A stretch of 64,000 nucleotides of DNA, taken from NCBI RefSeq assembly GCF_000272005.1, contig NZ_AKKU01000001.1, forward strand, positions 248,001-312,000, in the 5' to 3' direction. Of the stretch, positions 1 to 10,074 are shown piece after piece. Origin of the DNA: Alishewanella agri BL06 (GTDB lineage: Bacteria > Pseudomonadota > Gammaproteobacteria > Enterobacterales > Alteromonadaceae). Every line of letters starts with the position of its first letter. Position 1 is the first letter of the stretch. A program made the position numbers and the translations under genes. The notes beneath the pieces were generated by a model that worked only from the letters and a program-made list of their open reading frames with translations, did no database searches and had not been told where the DNA came from.

Positions 1-1
1 G

Positions 2-805
2 CTGGAAACTGCGCTGCTGGATATTCAGGCACAGCGTTTGAGTGTGCCAATGAGCGAACTTTTAGGTGGCCGCCTGCGTGACAGCGTACCGGTGCTCTGG
101 ACTCTGGCCAGCGGCGATACCGTCAAGGATATCGATGAAGCGCAGATGATGCTCGACTTGCGCCGCCATAACAGCTTCAAACTGAAAATCGGTTTAAACA
201 GCATTCAGCACGACGTTAACCATGTACTGGCGATTAAAAAAGCGCTCGGTGCTGACGTCAGTATCCGCGTTGACGTCAACCAGGCCTGGTCTGAACTGCA
301 GGCCACCACCGCGATCCAGCAGTTACAGGATGGTGGTATCGACTTAATTGAGCAGCCACTAAAAGCGGAAAACCGCGCCGGCATGGCACGGCTGGCACAG
401 CGCTTTAGCGTGGCCATTATGGCCGACGAAACCCTAAACGGCCCGCAGGATGCGTGGGAAGTGGCCCGCCTGAATGCCGCTGATGTGTTTGCGGTAAAAA
501 TTGCTCAGTCCGGCGGCCTGACCCAGGCCAAAGAGCTTGGCACCATCGCCCGTTTAGCCGGCATTAGCCTGTACGGCGGCACCATGCTGGAAGGCGCTGT
601 TGGCACTATGGCCTCGGCCCAACTGTTCGCCACCTTCGATGAGCTGGAATTTGGTACCGAATTGTTCGGCCCGCTGCTGCTAAAGCAGGACATTCTGGCC
701 GAGCCACTGCAATACCGTGATTTTGCGCTGCAACTGCCGACCACTCCGGGTCTGGGGCTGGCGCTGGATCTTGACAAAATTGCTGCCTGGCGTCGCCCGG
801 CTTAA
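2..805 (+). CDS. catB: Muconate cycloisomerase, 3' part (5' end outside window)
   Basis: Converts cis,cis-muconate to muconolactone in the catechol ortho-cleavage branch; cytoplasmic, Mn2+-dependent enolase-superfamily enzyme. The reading frame is open from the first bases, so the N-terminal cap domain is missing only because the window starts inside the gene. Visible barrel signatures in order: KLKIG (second Lys is the general base of the KxK motif), RVDVN (metal Asp), EQPL (metal Glu), MADET (metal Asp), KIAQSGG (second catalytic Lys) and GTMLEG. The stop codon overlaps the Shine-Dalgarno AAGGAG (804-809) of catC, so the two are co-translated. Enolase-family relatives such as dipeptide epimerases are similar, but the catC-catA context settles the role. 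Confidence 0.93.
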   Translation: METALLDIQAQRLSVPMSELLGGRLRDSVPVLWTLASGDTVKDIDEAQMMLDLRRHNSFKLKIGLNSIQHDVNHVLAIKKALGADVSIRVDVNQAWSELQATTAIQQLQDGGIDLIEQPLKAENRAGMARLAQRFSVAIMADETLNGPQDAWEVARLNAADVFAVKIAQSGGLTQAKELGTIARLAGISLYGGTMLEGAVGTMASAQLFATFDELEFGTELFGPLLLKQDILAEPLQYRDFALQLPTTPGLGLALDLDKIAAWRRPA

Positions 806-816
806 GGAGCTTTAGC

Positions 817-1107
817 ATGTTATTTCAAGTACGGATGGATGTAAGCATCCCCGCCCATTTAAGCGAAACCGAGGTCAACGACCTCAAAAGCCGCGAAAAA
901 GCGCTGGCGCAGCAACTGCAGCAAAGTGGCAAATGGCGCCATCTATGGCGCATTGCCGGCCAGTATGCCAACACCAGTATTTTTGATGTAGCCAGTAACG
1001 AAGAGCTGCACAACCTGCTGCTGTCGTTGCCGCTGTATCCCTTTATGCAGATTGAGGTCACACCGCTATGCCGGCATCCGTCCTCGATCCATGACGACGA
1101 CCGTTAA
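817..1107 (+). CDS. catC: Muconolactone delta-isomerase
   Basis: Small cytoplasmic enzyme that isomerises muconolactone to 3-oxoadipate enol-lactone, the step between CatB and PcaD. The product is 96 residues, the usual family length, and starts MLFQVRMDVSIP as in other CatC proteins; the stretch LPLYPFMQIEVTPL near the C-terminus is typical of the family. The start is fixed by AAGGAG at 804-809, seven bases ahead of the ATG and overlapping the catB stop. It is followed after 44 bases by catA. Nothing is missing or unusual in the protein. Confidence 0.95.
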   Translation: MLFQVRMDVSIPAHLSETEVNDLKSREKALAQQLQQSGKWRHLWRIAGQYANTSIFDVASNEELHNLLLSLPLYPFMQIEVTPLCRHPSSIHDDDR

Positions 1108-1151
1108 ACCACGCTCTCACTAATAATTTGATACCGACAGGGGACAACACC

Positions 1152-2072
1152 ATGACACATAACGAAATTGACCAGTTAGTAAAAGGCTTTATTATCGACG
1201 CCGCCCAATCTGCAGCGAACCCGCGGGTACAGCAAATTGTACTGCGCTTGGTAAGTGACTTATTCAAAGCGATTGAAGATCTGGATCTTAGCGCCAGCGA
1301 AGTATGGAAGGGCTTAGAGTTTCTGCAGGAAGCCGGCGGCCGCATGGAGCTGGGCTTAATTGCCCCGGGCATCGGCTTAGATCGCTTCCTCGATATCCGT
1401 TTTGACGAAGCCGAAGCCAAGCTTGGTATCACCGGTGGCACGCCACGTACTATCGAAGGTCCGCTGTATGTGGCCGGTGCGCCTGTTGCCAAGGGCTTTG
1501 CGCGACTGGATGACGGTACTGAGTCTGAGCAAGGCAAGGTGTTGTTTATGCAGGGCACCGTCTATGGCGCCGATGGCAAGCCGCTGCCGAACAGCCAGGT
1601 TGAAGTTTGGCATGCCAACCTGCTCGGTAACTACTCATTCTTTGATAAATCGCAGTCTGATTTTAACCTGCGCCGCACCATCATTACTGACGACAACGGC
1701 CGTTATCAGTTCCAGAGCATCGTACCTAAAGGCTACGGCTGTCCGCCAAATGGCAGCACCGCCAAATTACTGGGGTTATTAGGTCGTCACGGTCAGCGCC
1801 CGGCCCATATCCACTTTTTTGTCAGCGCCGCCGGTCATCGCAAACTGACCACCCAAATCAATATCGACGGCGACGAATACCTGTGGGATGACTTTGCCTT
1901 TGCCAGTCGTGAAGGCCTGGTGCCGCCGGTGGTTGAAGTCAGCGATCCGGCTGAACTGGCCAAGCATGGTGTCAGCAAACCGTTCGCCTCAATTGATTTT
2001 GACTTCCACTTAAATGCAGAAGTGGCGGCCGCGCCAACGACAGAAGTTGAGCGGCGTCGCGCCCAGGCCTGA
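1152..2072 (+). CDS. catA: Catechol 1,2-dioxygenase
   Basis: Intradiol ring cleavage of catechol to cis,cis-muconate by a non-haem Fe(III) enzyme. The 306-residue product has the full intradiol architecture: an alpha-helical dimer-forming N-terminal part (about 1-100) and the catalytic beta-sandwich. Iron ligands appear as Tyr161 (GNYSFF), Tyr195 (PKGYGCPP), His219 and His221 (RPAHIHFF). An upstream in-frame TTG (1128) exists, but the ATG at 1152 gives the normal length and has an AGGGG-like element just ahead. A hairpin with a T-tract follows the stop (see 2125-2171), so catBCA may end here or be attenuated before benA. Confidence 0.96.
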   Translation: MTHNEIDQLVKGFIIDAAQSAANPRVQQIVLRLVSDLFKAIEDLDLSASEVWKGLEFLQEAGGRMELGLIAPGIGLDRFLDIRFDEAEAKLGITGGTPRTIEGPLYVAGAPVAKGFARLDDGTESEQGKVLFMQGTVYGADGKPLPNSQVEVWHANLLGNYSFFDKSQSDFNLRRTIITDDNGRYQFQSIVPKGYGCPPNGSTAKLLGLLGRHGQRPAHIHFFVSAAGHRKLTTQINIDGDEYLWDDFAFASREGLVPPVVEVSDPAELAKHGVSKPFASIDFDFHLNAEVAAAPTTEVERRRAQA

Positions 2073-2088
2073 GCTTAGGCTTAGTTCG

Positions 2089-2106
2089 CCAGGAGTTAAC
2101 TCCTGG
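2089..2106. other. Perfect 18-bp palindrome between catA and benA
   Basis: CCAGGAGTTAACTCCTGG is a perfect 9+9 dyad with no spacer, 17 bases after the catA stop and about 100 bases ahead of benA. It could be an operator for a dimeric regulator or a small 3' stem. It does not match the ATAC-N7-GTAT form of BenM/CatM sites. Function not known. Confidence 0.5.
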
Positions 2107-2124
2107 TTCTAACCGGGTTCCCTT

Positions 2125-2171
2125 GGCGCAGCAGTTGGGTAAGCCATAGTAGAGACTGCTGCGCCTTTTTT
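2125..2171 (+). terminator. Intrinsic-terminator-like hairpin between catA and benA
   Basis: GGCGCAGCAG (2125-2134) and CTGCTGCGCC (2156-2165) form a perfect 10-bp stem with a 21-base loop, followed by six T (2166-2171). The form is that of a rho-independent terminator with a long loop. It lies 35 bases ahead of benA, so it may separate or attenuate the cat and ben parts of the cluster. Confidence 0.7.
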
Positions 2172-2206
2172 CAGGCTATATGAAACTGATTTTGAGGTAA
2201 CACACC

Positions 2207-3573
2207 ATGTATATGATCGATCCGGACCGGCCGCTAAACGAGCGCACCCTGAACGACTTTTTAATTGAAGATCACGCCAAAGGCGACTACCGGCTGCATC
2301 GCAGCGCCTTTACCGACCAGCGTTTATTTGAGCTGGAAATGAAATATATCTTCGAAGGTAACTGGATTTACCTGGCCCATGAAAGCCAGATCCCAGATAC
2401 CAATGACTACTACAGTACCTATATTGGCCGGCAGCCAATCTTTATTGCCCGCAACCGCGCCGGCGAGCTGAACGCCTTTATTAACGCCTGCAGCCACCGT
2501 GGTGCCCAGCTGTGCCGGCATAAAAAAGGCAACAAAGCCACCTTTACCTGTCCGTTTCACGGCTGGACCTTTAATAACAGCGGTAAGCTGTTAAAGGTTA
2601 AAGATCCGCTTGATGCCGGTTACTCAGAGTGCTTTAACAAAGAAGGCTCGCACGATCTGAAAAAAGTGGCGCGCTTTGAAAGCTACCGGGGCTTTTTATT
2701 CGGCAGTCTGAACCCGGACATCGCCCCACTGGCGGAGTTTTTGGGTGAAGCGGCGAAAATCATCGATATGATTGTTGATCAATCAGCCGATGGCTTAGAA
2801 GTGCTGCGCGGCTCCTCTACCTATACCTTTGATGGTAACTGGAAACTGCAGGCTGAAAATGGCGCCGACGGTTACCACGTTTCCGCCGTGCACTGGAACT
2901 ATGCCGCGACCACCAACCGCCGTAAAGAAGAAGCCGCCAAGCGTGAAGACAATATCAAAGCGATGGACGCCGGCCGTTGGGGCCAGCAGGGCGGTGGCTT
3001 CTATGCCTTTGAACAGGGCCACATGTTGCTGTGGACCAACTGGGCCAACCCGGAAGATCGGCCGAATTTTCCGCGTTATCAGGAATTTGCCGACAAATTT
3101 GGTCAGCACACAGCCGATTGGATGATCCAGCGCTCGCGCAACCTGTGTCTGTATCCGAACGTCTACCTGATGGATCAGTTCGGCAGCCAAATCCGTCTGT
3201 TACGGCCACTAAGCGTGGATAAAACCGAAGTTACCATCTATTGCATTGCACCTAAAGGCGAAGCGCCAGAGGCCCGCGCCCGCCGCATCCGCCAGTACGA
3301 AGATTTCTTTAACGTCAGTGGCATGGCCACTCCGGACGATTTGGAAGAATTCCGCGCCTGTCAGCAGGGTTATGCCGGCAAGGTGATGGAGTGGAACGAT
3401 ATGTGTCGCGGTGCCACGCACTGGATCCAGGGCGCGGATCAGGCCGCACAGGAAATTGGTTTAAAGCCGGTGATGAGTGGCCTGAAAACCGAAGATGAAG
3501 GCTTATACACAGTACAGCACAGCTACTGGTTAAAAGTAATGCAAGACGCTCTGGCCAAAGAAGGAGGCAAAGT

Positions 3574-3577
<4 letters not shown>
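2207..3577 (+). CDS. benA: Benzoate 1,2-dioxygenase, alpha (large) subunit
   Basis: Oxygenase component that, with BenB and the reductase BenC, dihydroxylates benzoate to the cis-1,2-dihydroxy-cyclohexadiene carboxylate. The 456-residue product carries a Rieske [2Fe-2S] site C95-x-H97 ... C115-x2-H118 in the N-terminal half, and the mononuclear iron histidines H224 and H229 in [10 protein letters not shown] in the catalytic domain. The start ATG is preceded by GAGGTAA (2194-2200). The stop overlaps the benB start as ATGA. Relatives acting on toluate or anthranilate share this fold, so the exact substrate is inferred from the benD/cat context and the ben transport genes. Confidence 0.95.
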
Positions 3578-5117
<1,540 letters not shown>

Positions 5118-5118
5118 G

Positions 5119-5910
5119 ATGAACGCACGCTTTTTAAATAAAGTCGTCCTGGTTACCGGCGCAGCCCAGGGCATCGGCCGAGGTGTCGCCGAAGCGCTGG
5201 CACAGGAAGCCGCCAAGCTGGTATTGGTTGACCGCGCCAGCTTTTTGCCGGAGGTGGCCGCGGAAATTAAAGCCGCAACCGGCCTGGCTGACAGCGATGT
5301 TCTGACCGTGGAAGCTGATCTGGAAAGCTGGAGCGGTGCCGAGCAAATGGTGCAGGCGGCGCTGACACAGTTTGGCCGCATTGATGTATTGATCAATAAC
5401 GTTGGCGGCACCATCTGGGCCAAGCCATATCAGCACTATCAGCCGGATGAAATTGAAGCGGAAATCCGCCGCTCCTTAATGCCGACCTTATGGAGTTGTC
5501 GTGCAGTATTGCCAACGATGCTGGCGCAGCAAGGCGGGGCCATCGTTAACGTGTCATCAATTGCCACCCGCGGTATTAACCGCATTCCCTATTCGGCTGC
5601 CAAAGGCGGGGTTAATGCGTTAACCGCCAGTCTGGCATTTGAGCATGCGGCGGATGGCATCCGGGTCAATGCGGTCGCCACCGGCGGTACCGAAGCGCCA
5701 CCACGCAAAGTGCCGCGCAACCCCAAACCACTGAGTGCCGACGAGCAGATCTGGTATCAGCAAATTGTCGATCAGACCATCGAATCGAGCCTGATGAAGC
5801 GCTACGGCAGCATTAACGAGCAGGTGCAGGCGATTTTATTCCTGGCCTCGGAACAGGCCTCTTACATTACCGGCACCGTCTTGCCGGTCGGTGGCGGCGA
5901 TCAGGGCTAA
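5119..5910 (+). CDS. benD: Benzoate cis-diol dehydrogenase (1,6-dihydroxycyclohexa-2,4-diene-1-carboxylate dehydrogenase)
   Basis: Oxidatively decarboxylates the cis-diol made by BenABC to catechol with NAD+. It is a short-chain dehydrogenase: TGAAQGIG (13-20) binds the cofactor, NNVGG follows, and the active-site pair is Tyr158-x3-Lys162 with a Ser in the preceding NVSS. The chosen ATG, two bases after the benC stop, has GGAG at 5109-5112 inside the benC end; an upstream in-frame GTG at 5104 has no better signal. 263 residues is the expected length. Confidence 0.93.
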   Translation: MNARFLNKVVLVTGAAQGIGRGVAEALAQEAAKLVLVDRASFLPEVAAEIKAATGLADSDVLTVEADLESWSGAEQMVQAALTQFGRIDVLINNVGGTIWAKPYQHYQPDEIEAEIRRSLMPTLWSCRAVLPTMLAQQGGAIVNVSSIATRGINRIPYSAAKGGVNALTASLAFEHAADGIRVNAVATGGTEAPPRKVPRNPKPLSADEQIWYQQIVDQTIESSLMKRYGSINEQVQAILFLASEQASYITGTVLPVGGGDQG

Positions 5911-5991
5911 GCGGCAAACAGGGCGAACCAGCGCCGATAACTCTTTAACTTAAGCTTTGCCAGTTGCTGGCACAGCGAAGCAGGTGAACAG

Positions 5992-6651
5992 ATGATAGAT
6001 AAAACTGTGGCGACCGCCGCTGACGCGGTGGCGAAAATTTACGATGGCGCAACGGTGATGATTGGCGGCTTTGGTAGCGCCGGCCAGCCGGCTGAGCTGA
6101 TTGATGCCTTAATCGCTCAGGGCGCGCGCGAGCTTACCATTGTTAATAACAACGCCGGTAACGGCGACACCGGGCTGGCGGCACTGTTAAAAGCCCGCCG
6201 GGTGAAAAAGATTATCTGCTCTTTCCCGCGTCAGTCCGACTCCTATGAGTTCGATGCGCTGTACCGTGCCGGCGAGATAGAGCTGGAATTAGTGCCACAG
6301 GGCAACCTGGCTTGCCGGATTCAGGCCGCAGGTTCAGGCCTTGGCGCAGTGTTTACCCCTACCGGCTACGGCACCTTGCTGGCCGAAGGCAAAGAAACCC
6401 GCGAAATCAATGGTAAACACTATGTGCTGGAATACCCGATCAGTGCCGACTTTGCGCTGATTAAAGCACAGCAGGGCGATCGCTGGGGCAACCTGGTGTA
6501 CCGTAAAACCGCGCGTAATTTCGGCCCCATTATGGCCGCCGCGGCTAAGGTCACCATTGCTCAGGTTAGCGAAATTGTGCCGCTGGGCGCGCTGGATCCG
6601 GAGCAGGTGGTAACGCCCGGCATCTTTGTTCAACAACTGGTTGCAGTATAA
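5992..6651 (+). CDS. pcaI: 3-oxoadipate CoA-transferase subunit A
   Basis: Alpha subunit of succinyl-CoA:3-oxoadipate CoA-transferase, which activates beta-ketoadipate to its CoA ester. The 219-residue product shows the class I CoA-transferase subunit A start DGATVMIGGFGSAGQPAELI and the segment GYGTLLAEGKETREINGKHYVLE. It is preceded by an 81-base gap after benD that holds a short stem (TGCCAG-TTG-CTGGCA, 5958-5972) without a T-tract. pcaJ follows after eight bases. In Acinetobacter the equivalent copy is named catI. Acetoacetate CoA-transferase is the main alternative, but the pathway context favours this call. Confidence 0.92.
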   Translation: MIDKTVATAADAVAKIYDGATVMIGGFGSAGQPAELIDALIAQGARELTIVNNNAGNGDTGLAALLKARRVKKIICSFPRQSDSYEFDALYRAGEIELELVPQGNLACRIQAAGSGLGAVFTPTGYGTLLAEGKETREINGKHYVLEYPISADFALIKAQQGDRWGNLVYRKTARNFGPIMAAAAKVTIAQVSEIVPLGALDPEQVVTPGIFVQQLVAV

Positions 6652-6659
6652 GGAGCCGC

Positions 6660-7319
6660 ATGATGACCTATCAGCCATTAAGCCGTGATCAACTGGCGGC
6701 GCGGGTTGCCCGCGATATTCCGGAAGGTAGCTATGTCAACCTCGGCATCGGCTTACCAACGCGGATTGCCAACTTTCTCGATCCGGAAAAAGAAATCTTT
6801 TTACACAGCGAAAACGGCCTGCTGGGCATGGGTCCGGCACCAGCGCCGGGCGAAGAAGATCCGGAGCTGATTAACGCCGGCAAGGAGTTTGTTACCTTGC
6901 TAACCGGTGGTTGTTATTTCCATCATGGCGATTCCTTTACCATGATGCGCGGCGGCCATATCGATATTTGCGTACTCGGTGCCTTTCAAATCGCCGCCAA
7001 TGGCGATCTGGCCAACTGGCATACCGGTGCTGCTGATGCCATTCCGGCTGTAGGCGGTGCCATGGATTTAGCCGTGGGCGCGCGCAAAGTCTTTGTTACT
7101 ACCGATCATGTCACCAAAAAAGGCGAGCCGAAAATTGTTGAGCGCTGCAGCTATCCGCTGACCGGCGTCGGCTGTGTCGATCGCATTTACACTGATCTGG
7201 CGGTGATTGATGTGACACCACAGGGCCTGCTGGTACAGGAAATGGTACCGGGCATTACCCGTGAGCAGTTGCAGGCGATGACCGGTGCTGCACTGCAATT
7301 TTCCGCTAACTGTCAGTAA
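6660..7319 (+). CDS. pcaJ: 3-oxoadipate CoA-transferase subunit B
   Basis: Beta subunit of the beta-ketoadipate CoA-transferase; it carries the catalytic glutamate in SENGLLGMGP. Other family marks are GSYVNLGIGLPTRIANFL near the start and GGHIDICVLGAFQ. Two adjacent ATGs (6660 and 6663) are possible: AGGAG at 6651-6655 stands four bases from the first and seven from the second, so 6663 is the better-spaced start and the protein is 218 or 219 residues. pcaF starts 16 bases downstream. Confidence 0.93.
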   Translation: MMTYQPLSRDQLAARVARDIPEGSYVNLGIGLPTRIANFLDPEKEIFLHSENGLLGMGPAPAPGEEDPELINAGKEFVTLLTGGCYFHHGDSFTMMRGGHIDICVLGAFQIAANGDLANWHTGAADAIPAVGGAMDLAVGARKVFVTTDHVTKKGEPKIVERCSYPLTGVGCVDRIYTDLAVIDVTPQGLLVQEMVPGITREQLQAMTGAALQFSANCQ

Positions 7320-7335
7320 GCCCTAGGAGCTAACG

Positions 7336-8559
7336 ATGAGTGAAGTCTATATTTGTGATGCCATCCGTACGCCCTTTGGCCGTTTTGGTGGTGCCTTAGC
7401 TGCCGTACGCGCCGATGATTTGGCCGCGGTCCCGATTAAAGCCTTAATGGCCCGCCAGCCGCAGGTTAACTGGCAGGCAGTGGATGATGTGGTCTATGGC
7501 TGCGCCAATCAGGCCGGTGAAGATAACCGCAACGTAGCGCGAATGGCAGCCTTACTGGCCGGCTTGCCGGTCGAAGTGCCGGGTACTACCGTTAACCGGC
7601 TCTGTGGCTCCAGTCTGGATGCGATTGCTATTGCTGCCCGCGCTATTAAAAGTGGCGAGCAGCAATTATTGATTGCCGGTGGCGTGGAAAGTATGTCGCG
7701 GGCGCCCTTTGTGATGGGTAAAGCCGACAGCGCTTTTTCGCGCAATCAAAAAATTGAAGACACCACCATCGGCTGGCGCTTTATCAATCCGCTAATGGCA
7801 GAATTGCATGGCGTGGATGCGATGCCCGCCACCGCCGAAAATGTCGCCGAAGATTTTAATATCAACCGCGCCGATCAGGACGCTTTTGCACTGCGCAGCC
7901 AACAGCGCGCCGCCGCAGCACAACATGCCGGTATTCTGGCGGCAGAAATTACGCCGGTATTGATCCCACAGCGTAAAGGCGAGCCGTTAGTCATCAGCGA
8001 AGACGAACACCTGCGCCCGGATACCACCCTGGCAGCATTACAAAAGTTAAAGCCGGTAGTCAAAGCCAGCGGCACGGTCACGGCTGGTAATGCTTCCGGC
8101 GTCAACGATGGTGCCTGTGCACTGTTACTGGCCTCGGCAGCGGCTGTCAAAGCGCAGCAACTGACGCCGCGCGCCCGCATTTTAGGTACCGCCGTCGCCG
8201 GTGTTGCGCCACGGATTATGGGCTTTGGCCCGGCACCGGCAGTAAAAAAGGTGCTGGCGTTAACCGGGCTTGCTCTGCAGCAAATGGATGTCATTGAGCT
8301 AAACGAAGCCTTTGCCGCGCAGGCACTGGCAGTTACCCGCGATCTGGGCCTGGCCGATGATGACGCCAGAGTCAACCCTAATGGCGGCGCTATTGCGCTC
8401 GGTCATCCACTGGGCGCATCCGGCGCGCGGCTGGTCATCAGCGCTTTACAGCAGCTGGAACGTAGCGGTGGTCGTTATGGTTTATGCACCATGTGTATCG
8501 GCGTCGGTCAGGGCATCGCCATGATTATCGAACGGCTGGAGGCAGCAGATGTTCGTTAA
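7336..8559 (+). CDS. pcaF: 3-oxoadipyl-CoA thiolase
   Basis: Last step of the beta-ketoadipate pathway: thiolytic cleavage of 3-oxoadipyl-CoA to succinyl-CoA and acetyl-CoA. The 407-residue product has the thiolase catalytic set: nucleophile Cys90 (NRLCGSS), His357 (ALGHPLGASG) and Cys387 (TMCIGVGQG), plus NEAFAAQ. It overlaps pcaD by 11 bases, so translation is coupled. Sequence alone cannot fully separate it from PaaJ of phenylacetate degradation, but the cluster makes the ben/cat role clear. Confidence 0.93.
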   Translation: MSEVYICDAIRTPFGRFGGALAAVRADDLAAVPIKALMARQPQVNWQAVDDVVYGCANQAGEDNRNVARMAALLAGLPVEVPGTTVNRLCGSSLDAIAIAARAIKSGEQQLLIAGGVESMSRAPFVMGKADSAFSRNQKIEDTTIGWRFINPLMAELHGVDAMPATAENVAEDFNINRADQDAFALRSQQRAAAAQHAGILAAEITPVLIPQRKGEPLVISEDEHLRPDTTLAALQKLKPVVKASGTVTAGNASGVNDGACALLLASAAAVKAQQLTPRARILGTAVAGVAPRIMGFGPAPAVKKVLALTGLALQQMDVIELNEAFAAQALAVTRDLGLADDDARVNPNGGAIALGHPLGASGARLVISALQQLERSGGRYGLCTMCIGVGQGIAMIIERLEAADVR

Positions 8560-9328
8560 AACCGACGATAGGGTGCAACTTTACTATCAAACTGCCGGTG
8601 ATCCGGCCAATCCGGCGCTGCTGCTATCCAACTCGCTGGGTACCCGCTGGCAAATGTGGCAGCCGCAACTGGCGGCTCTGACGAAACACTTTTATCTGAT
8701 TAGCTACGACAGCCGCGGGCACGGCGAGTCGGATAAACCCGCCGGTCCTTACAGCCTGACCCGGCTGGGGCAGGACGCACTATGCGTTTTGGGCGCGCTT
8801 GGCATTAAAAAGGCGCATTTTTGCGGCATTTCGATGGGCGGCTTAACCGGGCTATGGTTGGCAGTCTATGCGCCGGAGCGGTTTTTAAAGATCGTCGTAG
8901 CTAATACCGCGGCGAAAATCGGCACAAAAGAAGGCTGGCAGAGCAGGGCAGCAGCGGTGCGTGAACAAGGCCTGGCAGAGCTTGCAACATCAGCGCCGCA
9001 GCGCTGGTTTACCCCGGGCTTTATTCGCAAGCATGCCGCTTTAGTTGAGCAGTTAACGGATACTTTAGCTGAGCAAGATAAAGAAGGTTATGCCGCCTGC
9101 TGCGATGCCCTGGCCGAGGCAGATTTACGCGCGGATCTGTCACGGATCCAGTTGCCGTTGTTGGTTATCGCCGGTAGTGCCGATCCGGTAACCACAGTGG
9201 CAGACGCCGAGGCGATTGTACAGGCTTGCCCTAGTGCCAGGCTGGTATCGTTAAAAGCCTCGCATATCTCCAATCTGGAACAACCTGCAGCCTTTAACCG
9301 GGCGCTAAGTCAGTTTTTGCGGAGCTAG
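8549..9328 (+). CDS. pcaD: 3-oxoadipate enol-lactonase
   Basis: Alpha/beta hydrolase that opens 3-oxoadipate enol-lactone to beta-ketoadipate, the step between CatC and PcaIJ. Catalytic triad read as Ser95 (CGISMGG), Asp212 (GSADPVT) and His239 (ASHISNLEQP) in 259 residues, the standard size for the stand-alone enzyme. The ATG lies inside pcaF (11-base overlap) behind GGAGG. It closes the enzyme part of the cluster and is followed by about 850 bases without a gene. Confidence 0.93.
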   Translation: MFVKTDDRVQLYYQTAGDPANPALLLSNSLGTRWQMWQPQLAALTKHFYLISYDSRGHGESDKPAGPYSLTRLGQDALCVLGALGIKKAHFCGISMGGLTGLWLAVYAPERFLKIVVANTAAKIGTKEGWQSRAAAVREQGLAELATSAPQRWFTPGFIRKHAALVEQLTDTLAEQDKEGYAACCDALAEADLRADLSRIQLPLLVIAGSADPVTTVADAEAIVQACPSARLVSLKASHISNLEQPAAFNRALSQFLRS

Positions 9329-9373
9329 TATCCAGCAGCGTCAGGATAAGTGCATCCGGCGGCTAAACGCGCC

Positions 9374-9460
9374 GTACAACTTTCCTGGGGCACGCCGTGA
9401 ACCCATCCCTGGGGGCTCCTCTTTTTCATCCCTGAAAAAGACGTCCCCAGAAAAGTGCAC
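9374..9460 (+). repeat. Double-hairpin intergenic repeat, copy A
   Basis: Outer arms GTACAACTTTCCTGGGG (9374-9390) and CCCCAGAAAAGTGCAC (9445-9460) are near-complementary. The core 9392-9443 starts ACGCCGTGAA and holds two hairpins: CCCA-tccc-TGGG, and an 8-bp perfect CTTTTTCA-tccc-TGAAAAAG. The same core occurs at 9557-9674 and 9775-9892 (opposite strand) and at 42612-42708, always with different hairpin stems but the same loop. It sits 45 bases after the pcaD stop and does not encode a credible protein. Confidence 0.75.
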
Positions 9461-9540
9461 TATGCATTTACCGCCTCGTTTGACCACTTTTGTAGTCCAT
9501 ATAGGATTCAACAGCGCTAAAAAACTTCTCCAGATGCTAT

Positions 9541-9680
9541 AAGTAAAACCTTTGCAGCCAGGCAGCGAGCCGATATTGCTAAGCAAAGCGTCTTTCGCAT
9601 GGATGCGAAAGAGGAGCCCCCATGGACGGGTTCACGGCGTCTTTGCGTGCAATATCGGCTGTAAGCAGCCTGGCGGTTCG
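9541..9680 (-). repeat. Double-hairpin intergenic repeat, copy B (first of a tandem pair)
   Basis: This 140-base unit matches 9759-9898 with about 19 differences, nearly all inside the hairpin stems. Outer arms 9557-9579 and 9649-9674 are inverted repeats (GCCAGGC... GCCGATATTGC against GCAATATCGGC ... GCCTGGC). Inside lies a perfect 9-bp hairpin TCTTTCGCA-tgga-TGCGAAAGA. Read on the minus strand the core is the same ACGCCGTGAACCC...GACG element as copy A. Confidence 0.8.
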
Positions 9681-9758
9681 CTGCAAATGCTCCTGCAGAA
9701 TGCGTTACAACGTTGGTCAGCTGTCTCGCAATCTCGAAAAATACCCGGTTTGTGTTGC

Positions 9759-9898
9759 AAGTAAAACCTTTGTAGCCAGGCAGCGAGCCGATATTGCTAA
9801 ACAAAGCGTGTACGGCATGGATGCCGGACAGGAGCCTACAGGGATGTATTTACGGCGTCTTTGTGTGCAATATCGGCTGCAAGCAGCCTGGCGGTTCG
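9759..9898 (-). repeat. Double-hairpin intergenic repeat, copy C (second of the tandem pair)
   Basis: Repeats 9541-9680 with a 218-base period. The outer arms (9775-9797 and 9867-9892) are almost unchanged, but the inner hairpin is TGTACGGCA-tgga-TGCCGGACA, with eight of nine pairs kept although several bases differ from copy B. The second small hairpin is TACA-ggga-TGTA. The 78 bases between the two copies are not obviously repeated. Small open frames across this region are by-products of the repeat. Confidence 0.8.
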
Positions 9899-10025
9899 AC
9901 TAAAACGAACTTATCGAAGCTGCAGATCTGCATTACCACTCAAGGATGGGTAACACCATTCTGCAATCAACAATAACCCTGCCTGTTTTTCATGCATATC
10001 CAAACCCGAATAGCAATAGTTTTCC

Positions 10026-10061
10026 ATACTTTCTCGGTATAGTGACATACTGATTCGGTGT
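10026..10061 (+). promoter_or_regulatory. Tandem LysR-type operator, BenM/CatM pattern
   Basis: ATAC-N7-GTAT at 10026-10040 and ATAC-N7-GTGT at 10047-10061, centres 21 bases (two helical turns) apart. ATAC-N7-GTAT is the consensus I recall for BenM and CatM of Acinetobacter, and paired imperfect sites of the form ATAC-N7-GTGT occur at the benA operator there. With the TATAAG at 10075-10080 the two boxes would be centred near -54 and -33, suitable for LysR-type activation of benK. No LysR gene lies in the window. Confidence 0.65.
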
Positions 10062-10074
10062 TGGATTATCACGC

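Noticed and set aside
9541-9898. Integron attC sites or insertion-sequence ends
   Set aside because: The inverted-repeat structure is suggestive, but no GTTRRRY/RYYYAAC boxes, no integrase or transposase and no gene cassettes are present.
9341-9976. Several short open frames on both strands, some sharing the peptide SNIGSLPGYKGFT
   Set aside because: They overlap each other and follow the repeat units; the shared peptide is the translation of the repeated DNA, with no ribosome-binding site and no protein-like composition.
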